Shown here piece after piece: positions 10,250-19,155 of a DNA stretch of 64,000 nt (the first letter of the stretch is position 1; every line of letters begins with the position of its first letter). Below the pieces are notes generated by a model. The model saw only the letters and a list, made by a program, of their open reading frames with translations, was not told the origin of the DNA and did no database searches. This stretch comes from Serinicoccus chungangensis (GTDB lineage: Bacteria; Actinomycetota; Actinomycetes; Actinomycetales; Dermatophilaceae): positions 248,001 to 312,000 of the forward strand of contig NZ_CP040887.1 of NCBI RefSeq assembly GCF_006337125.1, given 5' to 3'. The position numbers and the translations under genes are program-made.

Positions 10250-10857
10250 GCGAACGCCTGTCGCGTGTACGCGACCCCCCGGCCGGTGGCGCGGATGCGG
10301 TCGGGGTCGGCCAGCTCGGGGCGCCTCGGCACGAGGTGCGCGTCGAGCCGGTCGGTGGACAGCCGGTAGTGGCCGTCGCGGTGGTCGACGACCCCGACGA
10401 GGGTCCACGCGGGATCGAGGGCGGCCAGGCTGGCATCGCCGTGGCTGGTGTTGGCCAGCAACCATCCGCCCGGACGGAGGTAGGTGCGGGTCTGCTGCGC
10501 CACGGGTCCGGCGTAGAGCGAGACGAGGAGGTCCATGCCGTGCTGCGGGACGTCGAGCGGTCCGGTGTAGTCGGCGGCGAGGAAGCGCACCCGCGTCCCC
10601 GCGCCGGGACGCGTCCGCCCCGCCAGCTCCTGCTCCACCAGGTCGGTGTCGGCGAAGAACCTCGCCGCCCGGACGTCGGTGTCCACGTAGGTGACTGAGG
10701 CGATCGCGGTGGACGGTGACAGGTCGACGTAGCTACCCGGGTAGAGCGCCTCCTCCACCGGGCGGAGGTCGGCGATGGCAGCGAACAGCTCGGACCGGTC
10801 CCCGATGGACTCCCTGTACCGCGACCACGTCGCACGGCGCGTCATCCCCGCATCCAA
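10228..10857 (-). CDS. Conserved hypothetical protein, possible SAM-binding fold
   Basis: 209 residues. The pattern LYPGSYVDLSPSTAIASVTYVDTD followed by FLAADYTG and LLVSLYAGPVAQQ looks like successive Rossmann beta-alpha units, and GGWLLANTSHGDASLA resembles a methyltransferase beta-5 region, so a class I SAM-binding fold is possible (inference). ATG 10845 (MTRRATW) is an alternative start. I know similar proteins only as unassigned actinobacterial hypotheticals. Confidence 0.7.
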   Translation of the reverse strand: MDAGMTRRATWSRYRESIGDRSELFAAIADLRPVEEALYPGSYVDLSPSTAIASVTYVDTDVRAARFFADTDLVEQELAGRTRPGAGTRVRFLAADYTGPLDVPQHGMDLLVSLYAGPVAQQTRTYLRPGGWLLANTSHGDASLAALDPAWTLVGVVDHRDGHYRLSTDRLDAHLVPRRPELADPDRIRATGRGVAYTRQAFAYLFQLG

Positions 10858-10881
10858 CCACCACAGGAAGGGCGAGCGACC

Positions 10882-11421
10882 TCATCCGGCCGGGGCGAAC
10901 TCGCAGAAGCTCTCGTAGTGGTCGTCGGTGTAGTACCAGACCTCGGGGTCTTCCTCGTCGCCGCCGGTGACGACCCGCTTCGCGCCGCGGTGCGACAGGC
11001 CCGGGGTCGAGACGGTGAACTCCCGGTAGTACCCCCGCTCCTCCTGCGGCAGGAAGCCCTCCTGGTTGCGGAACGTGGAGCCGTCCCGGTCGGGGTATGC
11101 GTAGGGCCCGCCGTCCTCGATGTCGTCGACCACCGGCTCGAGCTCGGGCGGCAGCACCGCGTCGGCGCAGGCGTCGACGTCGTCCCAGGCGCGGGTGTCC
11201 GTGCCGCGGGCACCGCCGGCCGGTGCGCCCTCGCCAGCCGGCTCGTCCGTCAACGCCGAGGGCTCGCCCGTCCCCGCCGAGGGCTCGCTCATCCCCGCCG
11301 AGGGCTCGCCCGTCGCTGCCGGTGGCTCCCCCTCCCCGCCGACCCGGCCGAGCGCCAGCCATATCACCAGGGCCGCGAGCAGCGCCAGGACCGCGACGGA
11401 GACGACCCGCGACCGGGTCAC
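10882..11421 (-). CDS. Membrane-tethered barnase/RNase T1-like ribonuclease
   Basis: 179 residues from a GTG that overlaps the inhibitor gene stop (GTGA). An N-terminal membrane segment (about residues 6-25) is followed by a Gly/Pro/Glu/Ser linker with EPSAG repeats, then a C-terminal microbial RNase domain. The domain retains FRNQEGFLP, YYREFTVSTPG (general base Glu), HRGAKRVVTGG (Arg) and DDHYESF (general acid His), matching the barnase Glu-Arg-His catalytic set. It probably cuts single-stranded RNA 3' of guanosine outside the membrane. No obvious signal-peptidase site is seen, so it may stay anchored. Confidence 0.85.
   Translation of the reverse strand: MTRSRVVSVAVLALLAALVIWLALGRVGGEGEPPAATGEPSAGMSEPSAGTGEPSALTDEPAGEGAPAGGARGTDTRAWDDVDACADAVLPPELEPVVDDIEDGGPYAYPDRDGSTFRNQEGFLPQEERGYYREFTVSTPGLSHRGAKRVVTGGDEEDPEVWYYTDDHYESFCEFAPAG
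11258..11320 (-). repeat. 21-bp tandem repeat in the RNase linker
   Basis: Three 21-bp units (11258, 11279, 11300) share the start GAGGGCTCGCCCGTCCCCGC with a few changes. They encode repeated seven-residue blocks containing EPSAG in the linker between membrane anchor and RNase domain. A degenerate fourth unit follows. Confidence 0.8.
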
Positions 11422-11777
11422 GGCTGCCCGGAGGTCCGCGCCGCTCCGAAGGCCACCACGGCCAGGGCGTCGGCGTCGTCGAGGATCTCCGCCAGGATCC
11501 ACCACGCCCGCCCGTCACGGGCCGCCAACGCCCCGGCCTCCTGCCACAGCAGCGCCACCTCCTGGCCGTCCCACAGGTCGCGCAGGTCGCGCAGCGTGTC
11601 GGCCATGGCGTCCAGGTTAGTCGAGGCCGGCTCCGGCAGCCGGAGCGCGTGCGCCAGCTGCGCCTGGGTCTCCCGCAACCCTCCGGCGGGCGGGGTGGTG
11701 ACGGTGGTGAGGGCGTACCCCGCCTGGGCGAAGTGCGCCTCCGCGTCGCCCAGGCGCTCAGCGGGCAGGAGGATCAC
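11418..11777 (-). CDS. Barstar-family ribonuclease inhibitor
   Basis: 119 residues from a GTG that overlaps the purB stop. The sequence shows the barstar plan: an N-terminal strand, a helix around AERLGDAEAHFAQ, NLDAMADTLRDL (like the NLDALWDCLTG helix of barstar), then VALLWQEAGAL and a C-terminal helix ILDDADALAVVAF. Barstar-type proteins bind the RNase active site with acidic residues, protecting the producer. It sits directly between purB and the RNase gene, so inhibitor is made before toxin on the transcript. Confidence 0.9.
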   Translation of the reverse strand: MILLPAERLGDAEAHFAQAGYALTTVTTPPAGGLRETQAQLAHALRLPEPASTNLDAMADTLRDLRDLWDGQEVALLWQEAGALAARDGRAWWILAEILDDADALAVVAFGAARTSGQP

Positions 11778-13225
11778 GCGTCCCCCAGGTGCCCGACCAG
11801 CTCGGGGGCCAGGCCGACGTACGTCGCCGGGGTGAGCGCCACCAACCGCGCCTCCTCCTCGGGCGGCAGCCCGAGGCCGCGGACGAACTCGACCAGCTCG
11901 GCCTGCCCGATCCGCCGCCCTCGCGTGAGCTCCTTCAGCCGCTCGTAGGGGTTGCTCATCCCCGCAACCCCCCGCGCGGCGAGCGCGCGCATCACCGACT
12001 GGACCGGCTCGGCGAGCACCTCCCAGTTGGCGTCGAGGTCGGCGGCCATCGCCGCCGGCACGGCGTCCAGCCCGGCCAGCCCGCGGCTCACGTTGTCCAG
12101 CGCCAGCAGGCTGTGCCCGAGGGCGGTGCCCGCGTTGCGCTGCATCGAGGAGTCCGTGAGGTCGCGCTGCAGCCGGCTGGTCACCAGGGTCGAGGCGAGC
12201 ACGTCGAGCAGGGCGTTGCTCACCTCGAGGTTGGCCTCGGCGTTCTCGAAGCGGATCGGGTTGACCTTGTGCGGCATGGTCGACGAGCCGACGGTGCCCT
12301 GCCCGCGCACCTGCGCGAAGTAGCCCATCGAGATGTAGGTCCACACGTCGGTGGCCAGGTTGTGCAGGATCCGGTTGAACCGCGCGATGTCGGCGTACAG
12401 CTCGGCCTGCCAGTCGTGGCTCTCGATCTGCGTGGTCAGCGGGTTCCACGTCAGCCCCAGGTGCTCGACGAAGTCCCGGCTGATCCGCTGCCAGTCCGCC
12501 CCCGGGACCGCCTCGACGTGCGCGCCGTAGGTGCCGGTCGCCCCGTTGAGCTTGCCCAGGTATGCCGCCCCCTCGACCCGGCCCAGCTGTCGCCTCAGGC
12601 GGTGCGCCAGCACCGCCAGCTCCTTGCCCATCGTCGTCGGGGTGGCCGGCTGGCCGTGCGTGTGCGCCAGCAGCGGCACCTCGGCGAGGTCACGGGCCAT
12701 CGCGGCGAGCTGGCCGACCAGGGCCCGCGCCCGCGGCAGCCAGACCTCCTGGACCGCGCCCTGCACCATGAGGGCGTAGGACGTGTTGTTGATGTCCTCG
12801 CTCGTGCAGGCGAAGTGGATGAGCTGCCCCAGGGCCTCGGCGCGCTCGGTGCCCCCGGCGCCCGACCCGGCGAGCTGCTGGGTGAGGCGATCACGCAGGA
12901 AGTACTCGACCGCCTTGACGTCGTGCACCGTCTCGGCCTCGATGGCCCTGAGCTCGCCGATCGAGGCGTCGTCGAAGTCGACCACCAGCGCCCGGAGGGC
13001 CTCCTGCTCCTCCCCGGAGAGGGCGGGCGCCCCCGGCACCACCTGGTGCTGCACGAGGTGCAGCAGCCACTCGACCTCGACGTGCAGGCGTGCGCGGTTG
13101 AGCGCCGCCTCGGACAGGTGGTCGACGAGGGGAGCGACCGCCCCGCGGTACCTCCCGTCCAGGGCGCCCAGGGCGATGGTGGGGGAGAGCTCGGCGAGCG
13201 GCGTGCGGGCGGGAGGCAGCGGCAT
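11774..13225 (-). CDS. purB: Adenylosuccinate lyase
   Basis: 483 residues starting MPLPPARTPL at 13225. The lyase signature SSTMPHKVNPIRFENAE is present. HTHGQPATPTTMGKE carries the catalytic His pair region, and CTSEDINNTSYA the phosphate loop. The enzyme splits SAICAR and adenylosuccinate in purine synthesis. It belongs to the longer E. coli-like PurB type. Its stop overlaps the barstar start, so the RNase and inhibitor genes ride on a housekeeping transcript. Confidence 0.96.
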   Translation of the reverse strand: MPLPPARTPLAELSPTIALGALDGRYRGAVAPLVDHLSEAALNRARLHVEVEWLLHLVQHQVVPGAPALSGEEQEALRALVVDFDDASIGELRAIEAETVHDVKAVEYFLRDRLTQQLAGSGAGGTERAEALGQLIHFACTSEDINNTSYALMVQGAVQEVWLPRARALVGQLAAMARDLAEVPLLAHTHGQPATPTTMGKELAVLAHRLRRQLGRVEGAAYLGKLNGATGTYGAHVEAVPGADWQRISRDFVEHLGLTWNPLTTQIESHDWQAELYADIARFNRILHNLATDVWTYISMGYFAQVRGQGTVGSSTMPHKVNPIRFENAEANLEVSNALLDVLASTLVTSRLQRDLTDSSMQRNAGTALGHSLLALDNVSRGLAGLDAVPAAMAADLDANWEVLAEPVQSVMRALAARGVAGMSNPYERLKELTRGRRIGQAELVEFVRGLGLPPEEEARLVALTPATYVGLAPELVGHLGDA

Positions 13226-13288
13226 GCGCCCATCTTGGCAGGAGGCGCAGGGGAGCCTGAAACGACGGTCGAGGCCGCACCGCGCCCC

Positions 13289-13334
13289 TGTCAATGAACT
13301 GTTGACAACGAGCACGCGTCAACATAACGTTGAC
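13289..13334 (+). promoter_or_regulatory. Two palindromes over a promoter
   Basis: Two inverted repeats lie just upstream of the ATG at 13337: TGTCAA-N7-TTGACA (13289-13307) and GTCAAC-ATAAC-GTTGAC (13318-13334). The right half of the first is an exact -35 consensus TTGACA (13302), and CATAAC (13323-13328) could be the -10 with a 15-bp spacer. This looks like an autoregulated or repressor-controlled promoter. The binding protein may be the HTH protein encoded second in the unit (inference). Confidence 0.65.
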
Positions 13335-13336
13335 AC

Positions 13337-13627
13337 ATGCGCTCCTCACCTGACGCCGCGATGTCCACGGTCCGCCTCACGGCCGGCACGACGGCGATCG
13401 CCGTCGGCGTCGTCACCTTCTGGCTCAGCCGGGTGGTCGAGTCCGGGTTCGTGCACGGCTTCTTCCAGGGCGCCACGGTGGCGCTCATGGTCGCCGGTGC
13501 CTACCTCGTCGGCGCGGCCCTGTGGCACCGGCGCAGCCGTGGCCAGACGGAGGACGACCGCCACTGGCTGCCCAGCCGCGACGGGGCGGGCGAGGCGCCC
13601 GGCGCGGGCGGGCGCGAGCCGCGATGA
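13337..13627 (+). CDS. Small two-helix membrane protein, unknown
   Basis: 96 residues. Two hydrophobic segments (about residues 14-31 and 40-61) are separated by a short loop SRVVESGFVHGFFQG, and a hydrophilic Arg/Gly-rich tail follows. The stop overlaps the ATG of the next gene. No family was recognised. The spacing of only two bases from the palindrome suggests tight control and a very short leader. Confidence 0.7.
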   Translation: MRSSPDAAMSTVRLTAGTTAIAVGVVTFWLSRVVESGFVHGFFQGATVALMVAGAYLVGAALWHRRSRGQTEDDRHWLPSRDGAGEAPGAGGREPR

Positions 13628-14211
13628 CCGGCTCCCGCGCGACGGCCGACGACGACCTGGGCGCCGACGGCGACCTCGCGGCCCGGATCGGCCACCTCAT
13701 CCTCGAGGAGGGCCCGGACGATCCGCACGCCGCCCTGGAGGGGCCGGACCACCTGCGTCTCGTGCGGCGGGCCGCTCTCGCCCACGAGGCGAGCAGCGCG
13801 CTGCTGCAGCAGTCGGTGACGGCGGCGCGGGCCCACGGGGTGAGCTGGGCGGTGCTGGGCCAGGAGCTGGGGCTCAGCCGTCAGGGGGCGCAGCAGCGGT
13901 TCGGGACGCGGGCCGAGGACGCCGTGCCCGGGACGGGCGAGGAGCGTGCGGACGAGCGGTGGCTCGGCCCGGTCACGGCGTTCGACGAGCTGGGGGAGCT
14001 CGATCTCGCCGGTGAGCTGGGCTGGCACACCGTCGAGGCGGGGATGTTCCGGCACCGCATGGTGCGGACGGCGACCCGGTGGGAGCACCGTCGGGTGCTG
14101 TGGGCGCGCACCACCTCGAGCTACCTCACCGACGGGTGGCAGGTGGGGGCCAGGGCCTTCCCGTGGCTCTACCTGGTGCGGGACACGGGCCTTCCGGTGG
14201 AGGGGCGCTGA
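13624..14211 (+). CDS. Putative HTH-containing protein, unknown
   Basis: 195 residues, ATG overlapping the previous stop. Residues about 65-95 (ALLQQSVTAARAHGVSWAVLGQELGLSRQGAQQRF) read as a helix-turn-helix, with VSWAVLGQELGLSRQGAQ fitting the recognition unit of proteins that sense whether to bind like sigma or MerR HTHs. The C-terminal half (about 85 residues) has Trp-rich strands (WEHRRVLWARTTSSYL) of unknown fold. It may regulate its own operon through the upstream palindromes (inference). Confidence 0.68.
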   Translation: MTGSRATADDDLGADGDLAARIGHLILEEGPDDPHAALEGPDHLRLVRRAALAHEASSALLQQSVTAARAHGVSWAVLGQELGLSRQGAQQRFGTRAEDAVPGTGEERADERWLGPVTAFDELGELDLAGELGWHTVEAGMFRHRMVRTATRWEHRRVLWARTTSSYLTDGWQVGARAFPWLYLVRDTGLPVEGR

Positions 14212-14274
14212 GCCTCGCCGAGGACGTGCCCCCGGTCCTGCGGACAGGGCGGCACCGGTCGCGGCGCGGCAGGC

Positions 14275-14613
14275 TCAGCGCTTCTTGGCGTCCGGGTCGA
14301 TCTCGTCGGCGTTGACGTAGTCGCCGGTGACGCGGTCACGGTGCTCGCGCGCGATGCGGGTGGCCTCCTCGGCCTCCCGGTGCAGCTTGTCGGCGTGCAG
14401 CTGCGCCTCGCGGGCCTTGCCCTGCAGCTCCTTGGCCCGCTCCTCGGCGCTCTGGGCGTAGGACTCGCCGGACTGCGCCTTCTCCCGCAGGCCCGCCGCC
14501 TCCTGGCGGGCCGCGGCCAGCCGCTTGTTGCGGGCGACCATCGCCCAGACGATCAACGCCGCCACGACGACGAGGGCGATGACGACGATCCAGACGATGG
14601 TGGAGGTGTCCAT
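14275..14613 (-). CDS. Single-pass membrane protein with coiled coil
   Basis: 112 residues from ATG 14613 (a TTG nine bases upstream is possible). A strong N-terminal membrane segment (about residues 5-26) is followed by about 80 residues of Ala/Glu/Arg-rich helix with heptad-like spacing. Such small actinobacterial proteins have no assigned function. It follows cydDC by ten bases and may be cotranscribed with it. Confidence 0.75.
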   Translation of the reverse strand: MDTSTIVWIVVIALVVVAALIVWAMVARNKRLAAARQEAAGLREKAQSGESYAQSAEERAKELQGKAREAQLHADKLHREAEEATRIAREHRDRVTGDYVNADEIDPDAKKR

Positions 14614-14623
14614 GTCCCGCAAC

Positions 14624-17600
14624 CTAGCCGATGTGCAGCGGCACCGCGCGGTCGTCCGCCGCCGCCTCGCCCGCGTGGTCGACCCGACGCTCGGCCCAGT
14701 GGCCGGTGACCGGAGGGCCGTGGCTCACGAGGACCACGGCCTTCCCGGAGTCCATCCGGTCCAGGAGCCCGCCGAGGCAGCGCTGGGCCGTCGCGTCGTC
14801 CAGGTGGGCGGTGGGTTCGTCGAGGAGGACGACCGGACGCCGGGACAGCAGCGCGCGGGCCAGGGCGAGCCGGCTGCGCTCGCCCCCGGACAGCCCGGTG
14901 AGCGCCGTGTCGAGGCCGTCCGGGAGGGTGGCGCACCAGCCGCCGAGGTCGACCGCCTCGAGCGCGTCGATCACCTCCGCGTCGGTGGCGCCGGGGGAGG
15001 CCAGGACCAGGTTGGCGCGCACCGAGCCGGCGAAGGCGTGCGGCTCGTCGTCGACGACGGCCAGCAGCGCCCGGGTCTGGTCCAGGTCCAGCCCGCGCAC
15101 GTCCTGGGCGGCCCCGGGGTCGTCGTCCTCGTCCGACCCGGACACGACGTAGTGACCCTGCTCCGGGTCCAGGTGCCGCGCGAGCACGGCCAGGGCCGTC
15201 GACTTGCCGGCGCCGTTCGGTCCGACCAGCCGGAGGCGGTCGCCCGGCCGCACCTCGAGGTCCAGCGCAGGCAGGTCGGGGCTCTGCGTGGCCCGGCCGG
15301 CTGCGCGGACCACCGGGCGGTGACGTCCCGCAGCCGCAGCACCGGAGCCCCGGCGGGCGCGGGTGCGGTCCCGCGCCCGGCCACGGCCGGCCCTGGTCCA
15401 CGAGCCCGTCGAGGCGGGCCCGCGCCGACCAGGCCCGGGCCCGGGCGCCCGCGACGTCGGGACGCCGGCCCAGGCGTCGGCCCAGCGCGAGCGGGACCAG
15501 GGCGACGAGCGCGGCGAAGGGCCCGCTCAGCGCCCCGGCGGCGCGGGCGTCCCAGGCCAGCAGCGCCACGGTCGTGGCGGTGGCGGCGACGACCACCCAG
15601 GTGGCGGCCAGCCCGGCGGCCCGGGCCCGGGCGAGGCGGGCCTCGCCGCGGCGCTGCGCCTCCTCGGCCCGCAGCACCGGGGCGAGCAGGTGCCGGTGCT
15701 CCCCGGCGACCCCGCTGACCGCCTGGACCGGGAGCAGCTGGGCGGCCAGGGCGGTGGCCCGGTCGCGCACCTCGCCGCGGCGCGCGACGGCGACGTCCTG
15801 GGCGGGCCGCTCCGCGGCATACCCGAGGAGGGCGAGGAGCGCGACGAGCAGACCCCCGGCCGCCACCACCAGGCCCGCGGCCGGCAGGTGCCAGCCGGCG
15901 ACGACCGCCCCCACGAGGGTCGCGATGCCGGTGGACCAGCCCGGGACGCTGACCCGCACGTGCTCGTCGACGACGTCCTCCAGGTCGCGTGCGGCGCCCG
16001 TGAGCACCTGCGCGCGGCTGCGCCGGCCGAGCCGGGCCGGGGTGAGCGGGATGAGCGCGGCGTAGAGGTCCGCCCGGCGACGGGACAGGTCGTCGAGCGC
16101 GACGTCGTGGCTGACCACCCGCTCGGCGTAGCGGAACACCGGTCGGAAGATGCCGAACGCCCGCACCCCCACGATGGCGACGAGCAGGGTCAGCACGACC
16201 GGCATCGTCGAGGCCTGCACGATGAGCCAGCCCGACGTCGCCGTCAGGGCCACGCCGCACCCCACGGAGGCGCCGCCGAGCACGCAGGCGAGCGCCAGCC
16301 CGCGGCGGCCGCGGGGCGTGCGGACCGGGGCCACCTCGCCGGGACGCGGCTCCGGGTCCGTCTCGGGGTCCGCCTCGAGGTCCGCCCCCGCCCCGGCTCG
16401 GTGCAGCACGGGTGCGGCGAGGTCGTCGAGAGCACCGGTGCGCGGCGCCGGCCCGGTGTCGCCCTCGAGGCGCCAGCGGTCGTCCGCCAGGGCGGCCAGG
16501 TAGCAGTCGTGGGTCACGACGACGACGCGTCGCGTCTCCGCGAGCTCGGTGATGACCTGGTGCAGGCGGGGGAGGGCCTCCACCGCCACGTTGGCCGTCG
16601 GCTCGTCGAGCAGGACCAGCGGGGCCGGCGAGAGGGTGGCCCGGGCCAGGGCCAGCCGCGCCCGCTGACCGGCGGACAGCCCGACCCCGTCGTCGCCCAG
16701 CCAGGTGTCCAGCCCGTGCCGGTCGGCCAGCTGGCGCCACAGCCCCACCCGGACCAGCGCGTCCGTCATCGCCTCGTCGGACGCGTCGGGGTCGGCGATC
16801 GCGAGGGTCTCGCGCACGGTGCCCGGCAGCAGGAGCGGCCGCTGGGTCGCCAGGTGCGCCGCGGGCGCGGTGACCGTCCCGGCCGCGGGGGTGCGCAGCC
16901 CGGCCAGCAGCTCCAGCACCGTGGTCTTGCCGGCCCCGCTCGGCCCGGTGAGCGCGGTCACCCCGGGGCGGGAGGGGGTGCGCAGCGTGAGCTCCGACAG
17001 GGTGCGCACCCGGCCGGGGTGGGCGTACGACACCGCGTCCAGCCCGAGGGTGGCCCCGTCGGTCGGCGGGGTGGTGACGTCCACGTCCGTACTGCCGAGG
17101 ATCCCGTCGGCGGCCAGCTCCTCCAGCACCTGCGCCCCGTCGGCCGCGTTGTGGAACTCCGCCCCCACGCGGCGGATCGGCCAGTACGCCTCGGGCGCCA
17201 GCAGGATCGCGGTGAGCCCGACGACGAGGTCCATCCCGCCGTGGGCCAGCCGCAGCCCGACGGCGACGGCCACCATCGCCACCGAGATCGTCGCCAGCAA
17301 CTCCAGGGCGGCCGTCGAGAGGAAGGCCGTGCGCAGCGTGGCGACGCTCGCGCGCCGGTGCCGCTCGCCGACCTCGCGGACCACCTCGACCTGCGCCCTG
17401 GCGCGGCCGTAGGCGACGAGCGTCGGCAGCCCCTTCATGACGTCGAGGAAGTGCCCGGCCAGCAGGTCCATCGCCACCCACCGACGCTGCGTCTCGTCCC
17501 GCGTGTGCATGCCGATGAGCGCCGCGAAGAGCGGCAGCAGCGGGAGCGTGAGCACGACGACGAGCGCGCTCCACGGGTCCACCACCACCAGGGCGACCAG

Positions 17601-18035
17601 CGCCAGCGCCGGCACCACGGCGGCGGTGACGAGCGCGGGGAGGTAGCGCGCGACATACGGCTCGAGGGCGCTGACCCCGTCGGTGGCGCGGGTCACCGCG
17701 ACCTCGGTGCGCGGGCGCTCCTCGACCGGTCGGCCCAGCCAGTGCCGCAGCAACGCCTCCCGGACCACGCCGACGACGCGCAGCCCGGCGCGCCGCGCCA
17801 CGAGCTCCCCCACGCCGGCGAGCACCCCGCGCAGGACGAGGAGGCCGACCAGCCAGCCGAGGTATGCCGTGAGCTCCTCGCGCGAGCCCCGCACCACCGC
17901 GCCGACGACGAGGGCCAGGCTCACCGCCTGCGCGATCGCGACCACCCCCGAGAGGATGCCGACCACGGACAGCGAGGCGACGGGGCGGCGCGTCGCCGGC
18001 AGCGCGCGCAGCAGGGCGGGGTCGAAGGGTCGCAC
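14624..18035 (-). pseudogene. cydDC: CydDC fusion ABC exporter, frameshifted twice
   Basis: A fused CydD-CydC thiol (cysteine/glutathione) exporter needed to assemble cytochrome bd. From GTG 18035 the CydD half is intact: six membrane helices, Walker A GPSGAGKTT, signature LSAGQRARLALARA, LLDEPTANV. The CydC membrane half also reads through to LDGLVDQG near 15400. The reading then moves to a second frame (APVLRLRDVTARW, near 15300-15360) and a third one (from about 15313) for the last ATPase: GPNGAGKST, LSGGERSRLALARA, LLDEPTAHLDD. Two single-base losses would explain it; restoring them gives 1137 residues. It is either a pseudogene or two base-call errors. Confidence 0.85.
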
Positions 18036-18062
18036 GCGGCTCAGCGCTCCGGTGCCGTCACG

Positions 18063-19142
18063 TCAGCGGCCCGCGCGGGTCTGCGCGTCGGTGTCGACGA
18101 CGGCCGCGTGGTGCACCTCGGTGGGGATGTGGTGACCGGACACCCGCTTGCGGAAGGTCCAGTAGCTCCACGCCGTGTAGAGCAGCATGACCGGGGTGAA
18201 CACGAGCGCCACGACGGTCATGATGCCGAGCGTTTTCGGGGTGGAGCTGGCGTTCTGCGCGGTGAGCGACCAGGCGGGGTCCAGGCTCGAGGGCATGACG
18301 TCGGGGAAGAGCGCCAGGAACAGCGACGTGGTGGCCAGCCCGATGGCGACGAAGGTGCCGGTGAAGGCCCAGCCCTCCCGGCCGCGCGCCGCCGCGAGCA
18401 GCCCGCCGACGAGGCCGGCCGCGGCCACCCCGGCGACGAGCCAGGAGGCCGTCGTGCCGGTGCGCAGGTGCACGACCGCCAGCCACACCACGGCGAGCAC
18501 GGCGCTCGCCGCCCCGAGCCGCAGCGCCAGCGCCCGGGCGTCGTGGCGCAGCTGTCCGTCGGTCTTGAGCGCCACGAACAGCGCCCCGTGGGTGAGGAAG
18601 AGCGCGAGCGTGGTCAGCCCGCCGAGCAGCGCCACCGGGCCCAGGAGGTTCCAGAAGCCGCCGACGTACTCCATGTCCGCGTCGATGGGCACCCCGAGCA
18701 CGATGTTGGTGAAGGCCACGCCCCACAGCAGCGCGGGGACGAAGGATCCGGCGACCACCATCGCGTCCATCCGGGCCCGCCAGGCGGGGGAGTCGACCTT
18801 GCCGCGGTACTCCAGCCCCACGCCGCGCAGGATGAGCCCGACCAGGATGAGCAGCAGCGGCAGGTAGAACCCGGAGAAGAGGGTGGCGTACCAGTGCGGG
18901 AAGGCCGCGAAGATGGCGCCGCCCGCGGTGAGCAGCCAGACCTCGTTGCCGTCCCAGAACGGCCCGATGGCCGAGAGCATCTGCCGCTTGCGGGTCTCCC
19001 CGGTGTGCGGTGCCTCGCCCCGCGTCTCGTCGCGGCCGAGCACCGGCAGCAGCATGCCGACGCCGTAGTCGAAGCCCTCGAGGCAGAAGTAACCGACCCA
19101 CAGGACGGCGATGAGGATGAACCAGATCGTGGTGAGTTCCAT
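18063..19142 (-). CDS. cydB: Cytochrome bd oxidase subunit II
   Basis: 359 residues. The start LTTIWFILIAVLWVGYFCLEGFDYGVGML is characteristic of CydB, and WDGNEVWLL and GVAFTNIVLGVP are conserved. About eight to nine membrane helices follow. It forms the bd-type quinol:O2 oxidase with CydA; the enzyme has high oxygen affinity and does not pump protons. It starts 13 bases after cydA and ends 27 bases before cydDC. Confidence 0.96.
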   Translation of the reverse strand: MELTTIWFILIAVLWVGYFCLEGFDYGVGMLLPVLGRDETRGEAPHTGETRKRQMLSAIGPFWDGNEVWLLTAGGAIFAAFPHWYATLFSGFYLPLLLILVGLILRGVGLEYRGKVDSPAWRARMDAMVVAGSFVPALLWGVAFTNIVLGVPIDADMEYVGGFWNLLGPVALLGGLTTLALFLTHGALFVALKTDGQLRHDARALALRLGAASAVLAVVWLAVVHLRTGTTASWLVAGVAAAGLVGGLLAAARGREGWAFTGTFVAIGLATTSLFLALFPDVMPSSLDPAWSLTAQNASSTPKTLGIMTVVALVFTPVMLLYTAWSYWTFRKRVSGHHIPTEVHHAAVVDTDAQTRAGR

Positions 19143-19155
19143 GACGTCCCTTGTC

